From the NCBI RefSeq assembly GCF_012726295.1, contig NZ_JABAOB010000001.1:496001-560000 (forward strand): a stretch of DNA of 64,000 bases, in the 5' to 3' direction. How positions within the stretch are numbered: the first letter of the stretch is position 1; each line of letters opens with the position of its first letter. The notes below the pieces were generated by a model that saw only the letters and a list, made by a program, of their open reading frames with translations, did no database searches and had not been told where the DNA came from. The translations under genes were made by a program, and so were the position numbers. Below, one piece after another: positions 35,275-44,049 of the stretch. The DNA is from Chitinophaga sp. Ak27. GTDB lineage: Bacteria; Bacteroidota; Bacteroidia; Chitinophagales; Chitinophagaceae.

Positions 35275-36078
35275 TTCGTACATTCTTACATAATCCACCT
35301 GCATAGCTGCAGGGAATACCGCTTCATCCACACCTTCCTTTCCGCCCCAGTTGCCACCTACAGCCACATTCAACAGCAAATAGAACTTCTTGTCAAACGG
35401 CCATCCTTTATGACCTTTGTGTTCATTGGCCACCTGGTAATACACTTTCCCATCCAGCAGGAAGGTGATATCATCAGGGGTCCATTCTATTGCATACACA
35501 TGAAACTTGTCGTAGGGTTGTTTTATATAAACACCTTTTGTTTTCTGTGTTCCGATAACGTGGTTATAGGTTTTGCTGTGCAAACTTCCAAAGATACTGT
35601 CTTTCATATAGCCCACATGCTCCATTACGTCAATCTCTCCGCTTTCCGGCCAGCCACCGTATTCGTCGCCCGTTGACAACATCCAGATAGCGGGCCAAAG
35701 ACCTCTTCCTTTGGGAAGCTTCGCACTTACCTCCAGTTTTCCATATTTCCAGTCGCCTTTGTTTTTGGTAATCATTCTGGCTGAAGTATATTGGTGATCT
35801 CCGCTCCCGCCATTCCTGGCGGTAATAGACAATTTACCTTTTTCCACTTTCGCATTATTAGTATCTGCGGCCGTGTAAAACTGCAGCTCATTATTTCCCC
35901 AGCCGGATCTCCCGGTTTGATACCCCCATTTGGTGCTATCCGGCAATCCCTTGTAGTTAAACTCATCACTCCAGGTCAATTTCCATTTCGTATGACGTTT
36001 AATGGATTGGGCCTGGGATGTTGCGATAAAGCAACATCCCACCCAGGCTAAAACGAGACAATAGATACTTCTTTTCAT
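35266..36078 (-). CDS. GH16 endo-beta-glucanase (laminarinase-like)
   Basis: The protein has 270 residues from the ATG at 36078; an earlier ATG at 36105 would put nine extra residues before the signal peptide. It has a signal peptide (AQ-S at about 24) and one GH16 jelly-roll domain. The catalytic motif EIDVMEH holds nucleophile E148 and acid/base E153, preceded by GLWPAIWML and followed by FHVYAIEWTPDDITFLLDG. This pattern fits beta-1,3- or mixed-linkage glucanases. The last residues (VRMYEAI) run straight into the GH3 relic in another frame, so the native C-terminus may have been altered. It is 32 bp after the SusD stop. Confidence 0.92.
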   Translation of the reverse strand: MKRSIYCLVLAWVGCCFIATSQAQSIKRHTKWKLTWSDEFNYKGLPDSTKWGYQTGRSGWGNNELQFYTAADTNNAKVEKGKLSITARNGGSGDHQYTSARMITKNKGDWKYGKLEVSAKLPKGRGLWPAIWMLSTGDEYGGWPESGEIDVMEHVGYMKDSIFGSLHSKTYNHVIGTQKTKGVYIKQPYDKFHVYAIEWTPDDITFLLDGKVYYQVANEHKGHKGWPFDKKFYLLLNVAVGGNWGGKEGVDEAVFPAAMQVDYVRMYEAI

Positions 36079-36110
36079 TAGATTTAGCGCTTTCTTTATT
36101 ATCATTAAAA

Positions 36111-37646
36111 TTACTTCAACAGGGAATTGATATCTTCCTGTGCCTGTGGAATCGGAATGTATTCACTTTTTCCTTTTATAAATCCCGGGAGTACGGTAGC
36201 CGCCTGGTCGGTTCTCAACAGGTCGTTAAACCGCTCGCCCCACCATTCACAGATCAGCTCCGCATGGCGCTCGTCCAACAGCTGTTGCAGGGTTACACCA
36301 TTAATAGAGGCCAGCTTTACACGGTTTCTGACCAGGTTTACCTGGGCATCGCCGCTTTGTCCTTTACGGATTTTAGCTTCTGCATTCATTAACAGCGCTT
36401 CTGCATAACGCATGATCCGAACGTTGTTATTGGCGCCATAATAATCAACCCTGCCCGGTGTCATTTGTGAGCGTGGCGTATATGATTTGCCATTAAAATA
36501 TTTCTTCCTGGATCCATTCCCGGAGATCGTATCGCCATCCGGCGTAACTGAATAGGTGCCCGGAGCGCCATTAACACCACAATACTGGATCGCCATTTTT
36601 AAACGCACGCTATCATTACGTGATTTCAGGAAATCAACCGCTTTTTGTGTGGGCACCATCCAACCTGGACCGGTAATTACTGAACTGTAGGTATTTTCAG
36701 GACCCTGGAAAAAAAAGAAGTTGCCCCATTCTTCGCCGGGACCGCCGGAAATCACGATATCGCCGGTAGATTTTCCAAAATCAGAATATTGTAGTTCTAA
36801 AATGCTTTCATCACACAACTTACCTGGCATTTTAAACAGCTGGTAGTAATTACTGAACAGGGAGAATTTACCGCTGTTCACGATCTGGTTGGTACAATCC
36901 AGTACCACATCCCAATAGGTACTACCATTGTTGTTACCTGCCAGGTCCATAGCTGCTTTGGCTTTCAGCATCAGTGCAGTATATTTGGTCACCCCGCCAA
37001 CGTGCGCAGCAGCATTGGGCCGGGCATCTTCCAGGTTGGGAATACAGAAATCCATTTCTGCCATCACATACTTATTCACGTCTTCTAAGCTGCTCTTCCC
37101 AACGGATCCCAGCTTAGCCGGATCGATGGTTTCCACCCCCAGGATGGGTACCGCGCCAAAGCTTCTGCCTAGCCAGAACTGGGCAAGCGCTCTATAGAAG
37201 CGTACCTCTGCCTGGTATCTTGCCAACAGTTTGGTTTTGTCTGCATCAGAAGCCGGGATATGCTTTCCAAATTGGTCCAGTTCGTATAAGGCGTTATTTG
37301 CAGCAATTACCACGGCATACATGCTGATCCACATGTCGTTGATACCCCAGTAGCTTTTTACGGTGACATCTGTTTGAAAATTATGGATGCCTATTTGTCC
37401 GGCGTCATCATTTCCCGGCTCGATATCATCGCTACGGGAAGACCGAATGGCCATGCTGATCCATTTTCCAAAAGTACCGCTGGCTGCGGTTCTATATACA
37501 CCAGACACTGGCTGGTACATTAATGACAAATCAGTATAGTCGATATTGGTTGCCTGCGCCTTATTTTCCAATGGGCGATCCAGGAACTTGGAGCAACCGG
37601 AAGATAAAAGCAGTACGATGAGCAAGATTGATATGTAGTTTCTCAT
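36111..37646 (-). CDS. SusD/RagB-family surface glycan-binding lipoprotein
   Basis: The 511-residue protein has a lipobox with C18 (LLLSSGCSKFLDRPLE) and the SusD fold. It has helical TPR segments (YQAEVRFYRALAQFWLGRSFG) and the C-terminal motif MRYAEALLMNAEAKIRKGQSGDA with RHAELICEWWGERFNDLLRT. It partners the SusC protein encoded 71 bp upstream and presents beta-glucan fragments to it. It is followed by the GH16 gene. Confidence 0.95.
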   Translation of the reverse strand: MRNYISILLIVLLLSSGCSKFLDRPLENKAQATNIDYTDLSLMYQPVSGVYRTAASGTFGKWISMAIRSSRSDDIEPGNDDAGQIGIHNFQTDVTVKSYWGINDMWISMYAVVIAANNALYELDQFGKHIPASDADKTKLLARYQAEVRFYRALAQFWLGRSFGAVPILGVETIDPAKLGSVGKSSLEDVNKYVMAEMDFCIPNLEDARPNAAAHVGGVTKYTALMLKAKAAMDLAGNNNGSTYWDVVLDCTNQIVNSGKFSLFSNYYQLFKMPGKLCDESILELQYSDFGKSTGDIVISGGPGEEWGNFFFFQGPENTYSSVITGPGWMVPTQKAVDFLKSRNDSVRLKMAIQYCGVNGAPGTYSVTPDGDTISGNGSRKKYFNGKSYTPRSQMTPGRVDYYGANNNVRIMRYAEALLMNAEAKIRKGQSGDAQVNLVRNRVKLASINGVTLQQLLDERHAELICEWWGERFNDLLRTDQAATVLPGFIKGKSEYIPIPQAQEDINSLLK

Positions 37647-37717
37647 GTTTTCTTTTTTAAATTTTCTATAACGGGTATCAAGGAAACTTTTCGTGTATCC
37701 TTATAAGTGAGCTTTCC

Positions 37718-40700
37718 TTAGAAAGCCGCTCTAACACCTAAACTGTAGGAAGAAGAAACCGGGTATACATTGGCATCATAGCCAGACACCGGGTAACCGC
37801 CAGCCGTATTGGTACCCACTTCAGGCGTAAAGCCGTTGTAACGGGTAAAGATGAATGGTCTGTCGGCGGTAGCAAATACCCTCATAGCCACAGGCGATTG
37901 TTTACCCACATTAAAGTTATATCCCAGCTGAATGTTCTGTACACGCAGGTAAGCACCACTTTCCACAAAGAAGGAGTTGCTCACTTTAAACCAACCTTGT
38001 CCCAGGGCATAAGCAGAAGGATAGGCATTGGTTGATCCCGGGCCAGTCCACAGGTTTGAGGCAAATTTTTCATCCAGGTTCAGGGAAGTGGAAGCTTTGT
38101 AAAGCCGTCCCCTATTGAGGTTGAAGATTTTATTGCCAGATACGCCCTGGAATGCCACGCTGAAGTCGAACTTCTTATACGTAAGTGCTATATTGAAACC
38201 ATAGGTAACCTTTGGTAAATAGCTGCCCATGTTGATACGGTCGTTATTATCCAATACCCCGTCGCCGTTCTGATCTTTATACTTGGGGAAACCAGGAACA
38301 ATTTTCGTGGCAGCTGTCTGGTTGTAGTTCTTCGCAATCGGGTCATTGTTGATTTCGTCCTGCGTTTGATATACGCCGGTAAATTCATAACCATAGAAAT
38401 AGTTGATCGGTTGTCCTACAACGATACGGTTGGGGAATTCTGCAGTCCATTCAGGGAAGCCGCTGGTAGAACTGGGAAGCGTTCCCAAATCGGTCACCTT
38501 GTTTTTCAGGGTCGACATATTCGCGCCGATCTGGTATCCCAGCTCACCGATTTTATCATTCCAGCTCAATGCCACATCCCAACCACTGTTCACCATACTT
38601 GCCCAGTTGCCATAAACATTTCTGTAGGTGGCAAAGATTGGTTTGTTGAAGGCTGCCTGGCTAGTTTTCCGGTTGAAATAGTCAACAGAGCCCTTTAATC
38701 TTCCCCTCAGCAACTCAAAGTCAACACCACCATCCCATTCAGTGACAACCTCCCAAGTGATAGAAGTAAAGTACCTGTCTACCGTATATCCAGGTACATA
38801 TACGCCATTAGCACCCGCGGTGCTACCAAAAACCGCGGAGTTACTGTTACCCGTTTTGACGATAGCGTAAGCGGCATTGGGATTTACCCCGTCATTTCCA
38901 AGTTGTCCCCAGCTACCTCTCAGTTTTAAGAAATCGAAGATTTTCTGGTTTTTCATAAATGCCTCCCTGCTCAATACCCATCCAAGGCCCACTGATGGGA
39001 AATATCCCCATTTGGTCTGGTATTTAGAACTTCCATCTGCGCGGAAGGTGGCCGTCAGCAAGTATTTATTGTCGTAATCATAGGTGCCACGTGTAAAATA
39101 GGAAAGGCCGGCATTACGGGTACCATCTTCTCCATAATAAGCTGCGCTCGGCGTGCCCTGGCTCGCGTACCACGCTTCTTCCACATTCGGTACATCGTCG
39201 GCTTCGGTCCGTGTCTGACGCCACCGCTCTTCCCTGGTAGATTGTCCCAGTAACAGGCTCCAGTGATGTAGCCCTTTGCTGTCCCGATAGGTAAGCAGGT
39301 TATCCAATATATAATTGGTGGTTCTTTCCTGGATCGATCTCAGATGAGATTTAACAGCGCCATCAGCACCGGGGCCCAGGTTCCTGGCAGGCAGGTAGTT
39401 TGTTCCCAGCAGCGAACCATAGATCTCGCTCAACTGGGACCTGAAAGTGAGTTTATTCTGCCAGAAACTGGCTTCGCCATATATAGTCGGTAATATCTGG
39501 AAAGCCTTTGACCGGTCATAATTATAATAGGCGGAGGCCATCGGGTTTTTATCATCCGATCTTCCAATCACAGAAGAGGCAGTGAACTTCACCGGGAAGG
39601 CATTCACGTTGGCGTTGTCATAAACCGGGTACAAAGGAGAAGCCGTATAAGCATCCAGGAAAGCGCCATAATTGGGATTAAACGTAGTAGAATTATTAAA
39701 GATAGCGGAGAAGCCTACTTTCAGCCAGCTAAACGCCTTCGCTTCCAGTTGTAACCGTCCATTATATCTTTTAAAATCATTCTGCGCGTTTAAAATACCA
39801 TTCTGGTAGGTGTAGTTCAGGCCCATGGAATAAGTTACCTTATCGCTTCCTCCCTGGACATCGATGCCATGATTCGTGATCAGGGCGCTTTTTCTCAATA
39901 TCACATCATACCAATCGGTGCTGGTAGTAGGATTAAGCCCCGTGCCACCGAATCTTTCCGACGACAACAACACAGTGCCACTATCGGCCGCAGAACCCCG
40001 TTGCAGGGAAAACGAAGTATATTGCTGTCCATTGGCCATTTTGAGCACGTGTGTGGGCTTCTGCACGCCTACATAACCATTGTAGGTGACGCGGGTTTTC
40101 ATATTGGCTTTCCCCTTTTTGGTGGTGATCAGCACTACCCCATTGGCTGCACGTACCCCATAAATGGCGGCGCCGGATGCATCCTTCAGGATAGACATAT
40201 CGGCGATGTCGTTGGGATTCAGAAAACTGATGTCCGACACAAACATACCATCCACCACATATAATGGATTTTCATTATTAAACGATCCTACTCCCCTGAT
40301 GCGGACATTCGGAGAGCTGCCCGGAGCGCCGCTGGCTACTACCTGTACACCGGGCACACTCCCCTGGAGCGCCTCCATAGGAGTGGCAGTAGTCCGTTTA
40401 AGCATGTTTTCTGTATTAACAGTAGTAATCGGTGCGGTGAGGTCGGCCTTCTTCTGAGTACCATAACCTACCACTATAACTTCGTCGAGACTGGTCCTGG
40501 AAGGCTCCAGCTGAATGTTCAACACCGTACCGGTGATAGCCACCACCCGGTTGGCAAAACCTATTGCTGACACTACGAGAGAATCTGAACCGGAAGGTAT
40601 AGAAAGCGTAAATGCCCCGGTTACATCGGTGGCTGTCCCTATAACTGTACCTTTTACGCCTACCGAAGCTCCGATGACAGGTGCGTTCTGATCATCTTTC

Positions 40701-40798
40701 ACCATACCCTTCACAATTTTGTTTTGGGCATAGCTGGTAAGATGAACAAAAAGGGAAAGTACAAAGGGGACAAAAATTCTGGAGAACTTTTTTTTCAT
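37718..40798 (-). CDS. SusC/RagA-family TonB-dependent outer-membrane receptor
   Basis: The 1026-residue protein has a signal peptide (residues 1-24, TSYAQ-N), a carboxypeptidase-regulatory-like domain (VKGMVKDDQNAPVIGASVGV), a plug domain (VVGYGTQKKADLTAPITTV, then VRIRGVGSFNNENPLYVVDG) and a beta-barrel ending in RAAF. It is the first gene of the minus-strand locus with SusD and GH16 and is divergent from a propeller-LuxR regulator that probably controls it. A likely -7 element is at 40850-40857. Confidence 0.96.
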   Translation of the reverse strand: MKKKFSRIFVPFVLSLFVHLTSYAQNKIVKGMVKDDQNAPVIGASVGVKGTVIGTATDVTGAFTLSIPSGSDSLVVSAIGFANRVVAITGTVLNIQLEPSRTSLDEVIVVGYGTQKKADLTAPITTVNTENMLKRTTATPMEALQGSVPGVQVVASGAPGSSPNVRIRGVGSFNNENPLYVVDGMFVSDISFLNPNDIADMSILKDASGAAIYGVRAANGVVLITTKKGKANMKTRVTYNGYVGVQKPTHVLKMANGQQYTSFSLQRGSAADSGTVLLSSERFGGTGLNPTTSTDWYDVILRKSALITNHGIDVQGGSDKVTYSMGLNYTYQNGILNAQNDFKRYNGRLQLEAKAFSWLKVGFSAIFNNSTTFNPNYGAFLDAYTASPLYPVYDNANVNAFPVKFTASSVIGRSDDKNPMASAYYNYDRSKAFQILPTIYGEASFWQNKLTFRSQLSEIYGSLLGTNYLPARNLGPGADGAVKSHLRSIQERTTNYILDNLLTYRDSKGLHHWSLLLGQSTREERWRQTRTEADDVPNVEEAWYASQGTPSAAYYGEDGTRNAGLSYFTRGTYDYDNKYLLTATFRADGSSKYQTKWGYFPSVGLGWVLSREAFMKNQKIFDFLKLRGSWGQLGNDGVNPNAAYAIVKTGNSNSAVFGSTAGANGVYVPGYTVDRYFTSITWEVVTEWDGGVDFELLRGRLKGSVDYFNRKTSQAAFNKPIFATYRNVYGNWASMVNSGWDVALSWNDKIGELGYQIGANMSTLKNKVTDLGTLPSSTSGFPEWTAEFPNRIVVGQPINYFYGYEFTGVYQTQDEINNDPIAKNYNQTAATKIVPGFPKYKDQNGDGVLDNNDRINMGSYLPKVTYGFNIALTYKKFDFSVAFQGVSGNKIFNLNRGRLYKASTSLNLDEKFASNLWTGPGSTNAYPSAYALGQGWFKVSNSFFVESGAYLRVQNIQLGYNFNVGKQSPVAMRVFATADRPFIFTRYNGFTPEVGTNTAGGYPVSGYDANVYPVSSSYSLGVRAAF

Positions 40799-40849
40799 AC
40801 GTGAGATTTAAGTTTTTTGGTCGTTCCTGATTAGCGAATCGTAGAGCAG

Positions 40850-40857
40850 CAAATGTA
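40850..40857 (-). promoter_or_regulatory. Candidate -7 element for the locus 2 SusC gene
   Basis: On the minus strand TACATTTG matches TAnnTTTG exactly. It is about 52 bp upstream of the SusC start codon. A T-rich stretch lies about 20-27 bp further upstream but a clear TTTG -33 is absent. Confidence 0.5.
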
Positions 40858-40941
40858 ACCTCACTGATAAGAAAATGTTAAAAAACCACCACTTCATTAC
40901 TACGTCTTATCGCGTAATTCCCTATTTTTATAGCAAAAGAC

Positions 40942-40974
40942 ACTACTACAATACTACTACATCACTACTACATC
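40942..40974. repeat. Three 11-bp tandem repeats in the SusC/regulator intergenic region
   Basis: The repeats are ACTACTACAAT (40942-40952), ACTACTACATC (40953-40963) and ACTACTACATC (40964-40974). The 11-bp period is about one helical turn. They end 19 bp before the regulator's start codon and lie about 85-117 bp upstream of the SusC -7 element. This is a candidate binding array for the divergent propeller-LuxR regulator, for activation of SusC and repression of itself. Confidence 0.6.
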
Positions 40975-40993
40975 AGCATGTAGAGATTGAATT

Positions 40994-43903
40994 ATGAATA
41001 GGACACTGTTTAATATCCTGCTTTTTTGGGGGCTGTCATCTACTTGCTGCTATACTGCTTATGCGCAAAATGGATGTGGGCTTCCCGCTGTTGTCAACTA
41101 TACAAAATTTGACTATCACGGAGGCAGTCAAAACTGGGGAATAGGACAAGATAAGCATGGTGTGATGTATTTTGCGAATAATGACGGGCTGTTAAGTTTT
41201 GACGGAAATCATTGGAAACTATATCCATTACCGAATAGTACAGTTATTTGGTCGCTCGCGGTGAGTGATGACGGGAAAATTTATGTGGGGGGCCAGGACG
41301 AGATCGGATATTTCGCGCCGGGTTCCAATGGCCTGCTGACCTATACTTCTTTAAAAGACAATATTCCGGAGCAGTACAAAAAATTTGCAGACATATGGCA
41401 TATTGCCATTATTGGTAGCAGGGTGTTCTTCCAGGGAGATGACCGTATCTTTGAGTATAATGGTAAATCAATCCGTGTTCATTTTTCCAATGCACAATGG
41501 TTTTTCATGGCCCGTGCCGGCGACCATATATATGCGGTTGACCGTGTTGCAGGACTCCTGCAATTTGATAACAACCAATGGGCGCCTGTTCGGGATGGTA
41601 AAAAAATTGCCGGTATGCTCACTGCCGGTATCGTTTCAATGGGCCAGGACAGTATTATCATCATCAGCCGGACAAATGGTCTCTTTTTATTACACAATGG
41701 CTCGATAACTCCGCAACAGGAAAACCTACCCCGTCCTCTTTATATCAACAGCGCCGCCAAAGTAAATGACGCGGAATTGATGGTAGCCAGCTCCTCGGGG
41801 GGATCCCTGGTAGTAAATATCAGGAATAAGACCTGGCAAACTTTCGCCAACGACCAGGGACTTCAGAACAACAATGCCCTGAGCGTTTTCAAAGATGCCA
41901 GCGGTAACCTATGGACGGGATTAAACAGCGGCATCAGTTATATCAACTACAACTCCGCCATCAGGTATCTCCAGGTAGGTAAAACTAACAATCTACCAGC
42001 TTATTCCGCCAGCATATTCAGTAACAGGTTGTATGTAGCTACATCCAACGGGCTGTATAGCGCCCAGTTGACCGATAATAAAAATATCCACGTCGGGCAG
42101 GATGATTTTTCGCTGGTAAAAAATACAGAAAACCGGGAAGCCTGGAATCTCGCGGAGATAAACGGACATTTATTACTGGGCAGCGACAACGGCAGTTACG
42201 ATGTACAGGGAAATGAAGCCCGACTATTATCCGGAGATGCAGGCAGCTGGTATTTCCTCCCGCTCTCCTCCGTTTTCCCGGTGCAGGATATTATAGTAGG
42301 CACCTATTATGGCTTAAAGCGACTCAGTTATGAAGGCAATACCTTCAGAGATGAAGGTAAAATAGCAGGAACGCCCGACTCTTACCGGTTTATGGCGATA
42401 GACGGCAATGGTGATATCTGGGCCTCCCACCCCTACCGGGGCATCTATCGCATTAGCTTGTCACAAGACAAGAAAAAATATGCCTGCCATCTATATACTT
42501 CCACCGACGGCCTGCCCTCGACCTTAAATAATTTTGTCTTCAAAATAAAGAACCAGGTCCTCTTTGCTACCCCGGGAGGGCTTTACGAGTTTAACGCCTC
42601 TACCAACAAATTTTTTCATTCCAGGTTTCTTTCCTCAGTTTTTGGCCGGATGAAGATACGGTATCTTACGGAAGACAAGGAAGGTAACACCTGGTTCTGC
42701 GGCGACAAAGGAACAGGCGTGGTGCATTTTTCCTCCACTGACACCACCCGGGCGCCCAACGTCACTTATTTCCCTGAATTAGCCGGACAGCTCCTGCCAA
42801 AGTTTGACAACATCTATCCTTATAATCCCGAAAATGTATTTATCGGCTCCGAAAAAGGATTAATTCATCTTAACTATCAAAGATATATATCCGGCAAACA
42901 GCCTGTCACCGTTCGCCTGGGCATGGTAAAGACGACCGGCAAATCCGACAGCACCATCTTTGGCGGCTACCAGGATGCATACCTGGCGGTTTCTGCATCC
43001 GGCAGCGACAAACACCTGGTAGAATTGCCATCTGTATACAATGCTTTTCATTTTGAGTACAGCTCACCGGTATATGATTTCCAGCAAAGCATTACGTATA
43101 GCTACCAACTGGAAGGATATGACCCTGACTGGTCGTCCTGGAATAGTAAAACAGAAAAAGACTATACTAACCTGCCTAATGGAAAATATACCTTTAAAGT
43201 AAAAGCGCGGGACTACCAGCATAACGAATCCACTGTAGTATCCTATAGCTTTATCATAAAAGCACCCTGGTATAAAACCGTCTGGGCAATGCTTTGCTAT
43301 CTATCCATTGCAGCCGGCCTGGTACTGCTGGTACGTAAATATTTAAAGCATAAACTGCTACTGCAACAACAGCAATTTGAAGAGGAACAAAAGAAGCTCA
43401 AGTACATCCATCACCTGGAGCTGGAAAAAAATGAAAAAGAAATCATCAAGCTGCAAAACGAAAAATTAGCACAGGAAGTACTGCTAAAGAAAAAGGAATT
43501 AGCCAACACCAGCATGCACCTGATGGAAAAAGCAGATACTTTAACCAAAATAAAGGAAAAGGTATCACGCCTCAATACCGACGCCAACCCCGACAATAAT
43601 ATTAAGAGTATCACCGACCTGATCAAGGATGCGGAGAAGATCAACGCTAACTGGGACGTGTTTGCGGCGCACTTTGATGAATTGAACGACGACTTTCTGA
43701 ATAAACTGAAAAAGCAATATCCTCAACTGACCAACTCCGATTTAAAAGTATGTGCTTATATTAAATTAAACCTGTCAACAAAAGAAATTGCGCAATTACT
43801 GAACATCACGGTACGGGGCGTGGAAGTAAGCCGGTACAGGATAAGGAAAAAGATGAACCTGCCTACGGAGCAGTCGTTAAGTACGTTTTTTAACCAGATT
43901 TAA
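40994..43903 (+). CDS. Propeller/Y_Y_Y transmembrane regulator with LuxR-type HTH (no kinase)
   Basis: The 969-residue protein has a signal sequence (residues 1-25), two periplasmic propeller modules of regulator-type repeats (GVMYFANNDGLLSFDG, GNLWTGLNSGISYI) to about 620, a Y_Y_Y domain at about 690-755, a membrane helix at about 758-778, a long charged coiled coil at about 785-880 and a C-terminal LuxR-like HTH (NLSTKEIAQLLNITVRGVEV). There is no HisKA, HATPase or receiver domain, so it is a one-component regulator that binds DNA from the membrane or in a dimer-controlled way. It is divergent from the SusC gene. Confidence 0.9.
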   Translation: MNRTLFNILLFWGLSSTCCYTAYAQNGCGLPAVVNYTKFDYHGGSQNWGIGQDKHGVMYFANNDGLLSFDGNHWKLYPLPNSTVIWSLAVSDDGKIYVGGQDEIGYFAPGSNGLLTYTSLKDNIPEQYKKFADIWHIAIIGSRVFFQGDDRIFEYNGKSIRVHFSNAQWFFMARAGDHIYAVDRVAGLLQFDNNQWAPVRDGKKIAGMLTAGIVSMGQDSIIIISRTNGLFLLHNGSITPQQENLPRPLYINSAAKVNDAELMVASSSGGSLVVNIRNKTWQTFANDQGLQNNNALSVFKDASGNLWTGLNSGISYINYNSAIRYLQVGKTNNLPAYSASIFSNRLYVATSNGLYSAQLTDNKNIHVGQDDFSLVKNTENREAWNLAEINGHLLLGSDNGSYDVQGNEARLLSGDAGSWYFLPLSSVFPVQDIIVGTYYGLKRLSYEGNTFRDEGKIAGTPDSYRFMAIDGNGDIWASHPYRGIYRISLSQDKKKYACHLYTSTDGLPSTLNNFVFKIKNQVLFATPGGLYEFNASTNKFFHSRFLSSVFGRMKIRYLTEDKEGNTWFCGDKGTGVVHFSSTDTTRAPNVTYFPELAGQLLPKFDNIYPYNPENVFIGSEKGLIHLNYQRYISGKQPVTVRLGMVKTTGKSDSTIFGGYQDAYLAVSASGSDKHLVELPSVYNAFHFEYSSPVYDFQQSITYSYQLEGYDPDWSSWNSKTEKDYTNLPNGKYTFKVKARDYQHNESTVVSYSFIIKAPWYKTVWAMLCYLSIAAGLVLLVRKYLKHKLLLQQQQFEEEQKKLKYIHHLELEKNEKEIIKLQNEKLAQEVLLKKKELANTSMHLMEKADTLTKIKEKVSRLNTDANPDNNIKSITDLIKDAEKINANWDVFAAHFDELNDDFLNKLKKQYPQLTNSDLKVCAYIKLNLSTKEIAQLLNITVRGVEVSRYRIRKKMNLPTEQSLSTFFNQI

Positions 43904-44049
43904 AATCAATGTTTCACGCTATTTCCATTAATCCGCCCATTCTCTCCTCCTGTCAAGAATATTCCAATATCGAAATTTATTTTTTATATCTTGACCGGCT
44001 AACCAAGCACTAAGTTATAGTTATAGCATCTAAAACACGCAGTAATTCA

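Noticed and set aside
35149..35676. 175-codon plus-strand frame over GH16 and its 3' region
   Set aside because: It is antisense to the GH16 gene and the GH3 relic, both strongly supported on the minus strand.
14208..40955. The word ACTACAATACT at 14208 and again at 40945
   Set aside because: An 11-bp match in AT-rich intergenic DNA of two loci with different regulators can be chance; the second lies in a simple tandem repeat.
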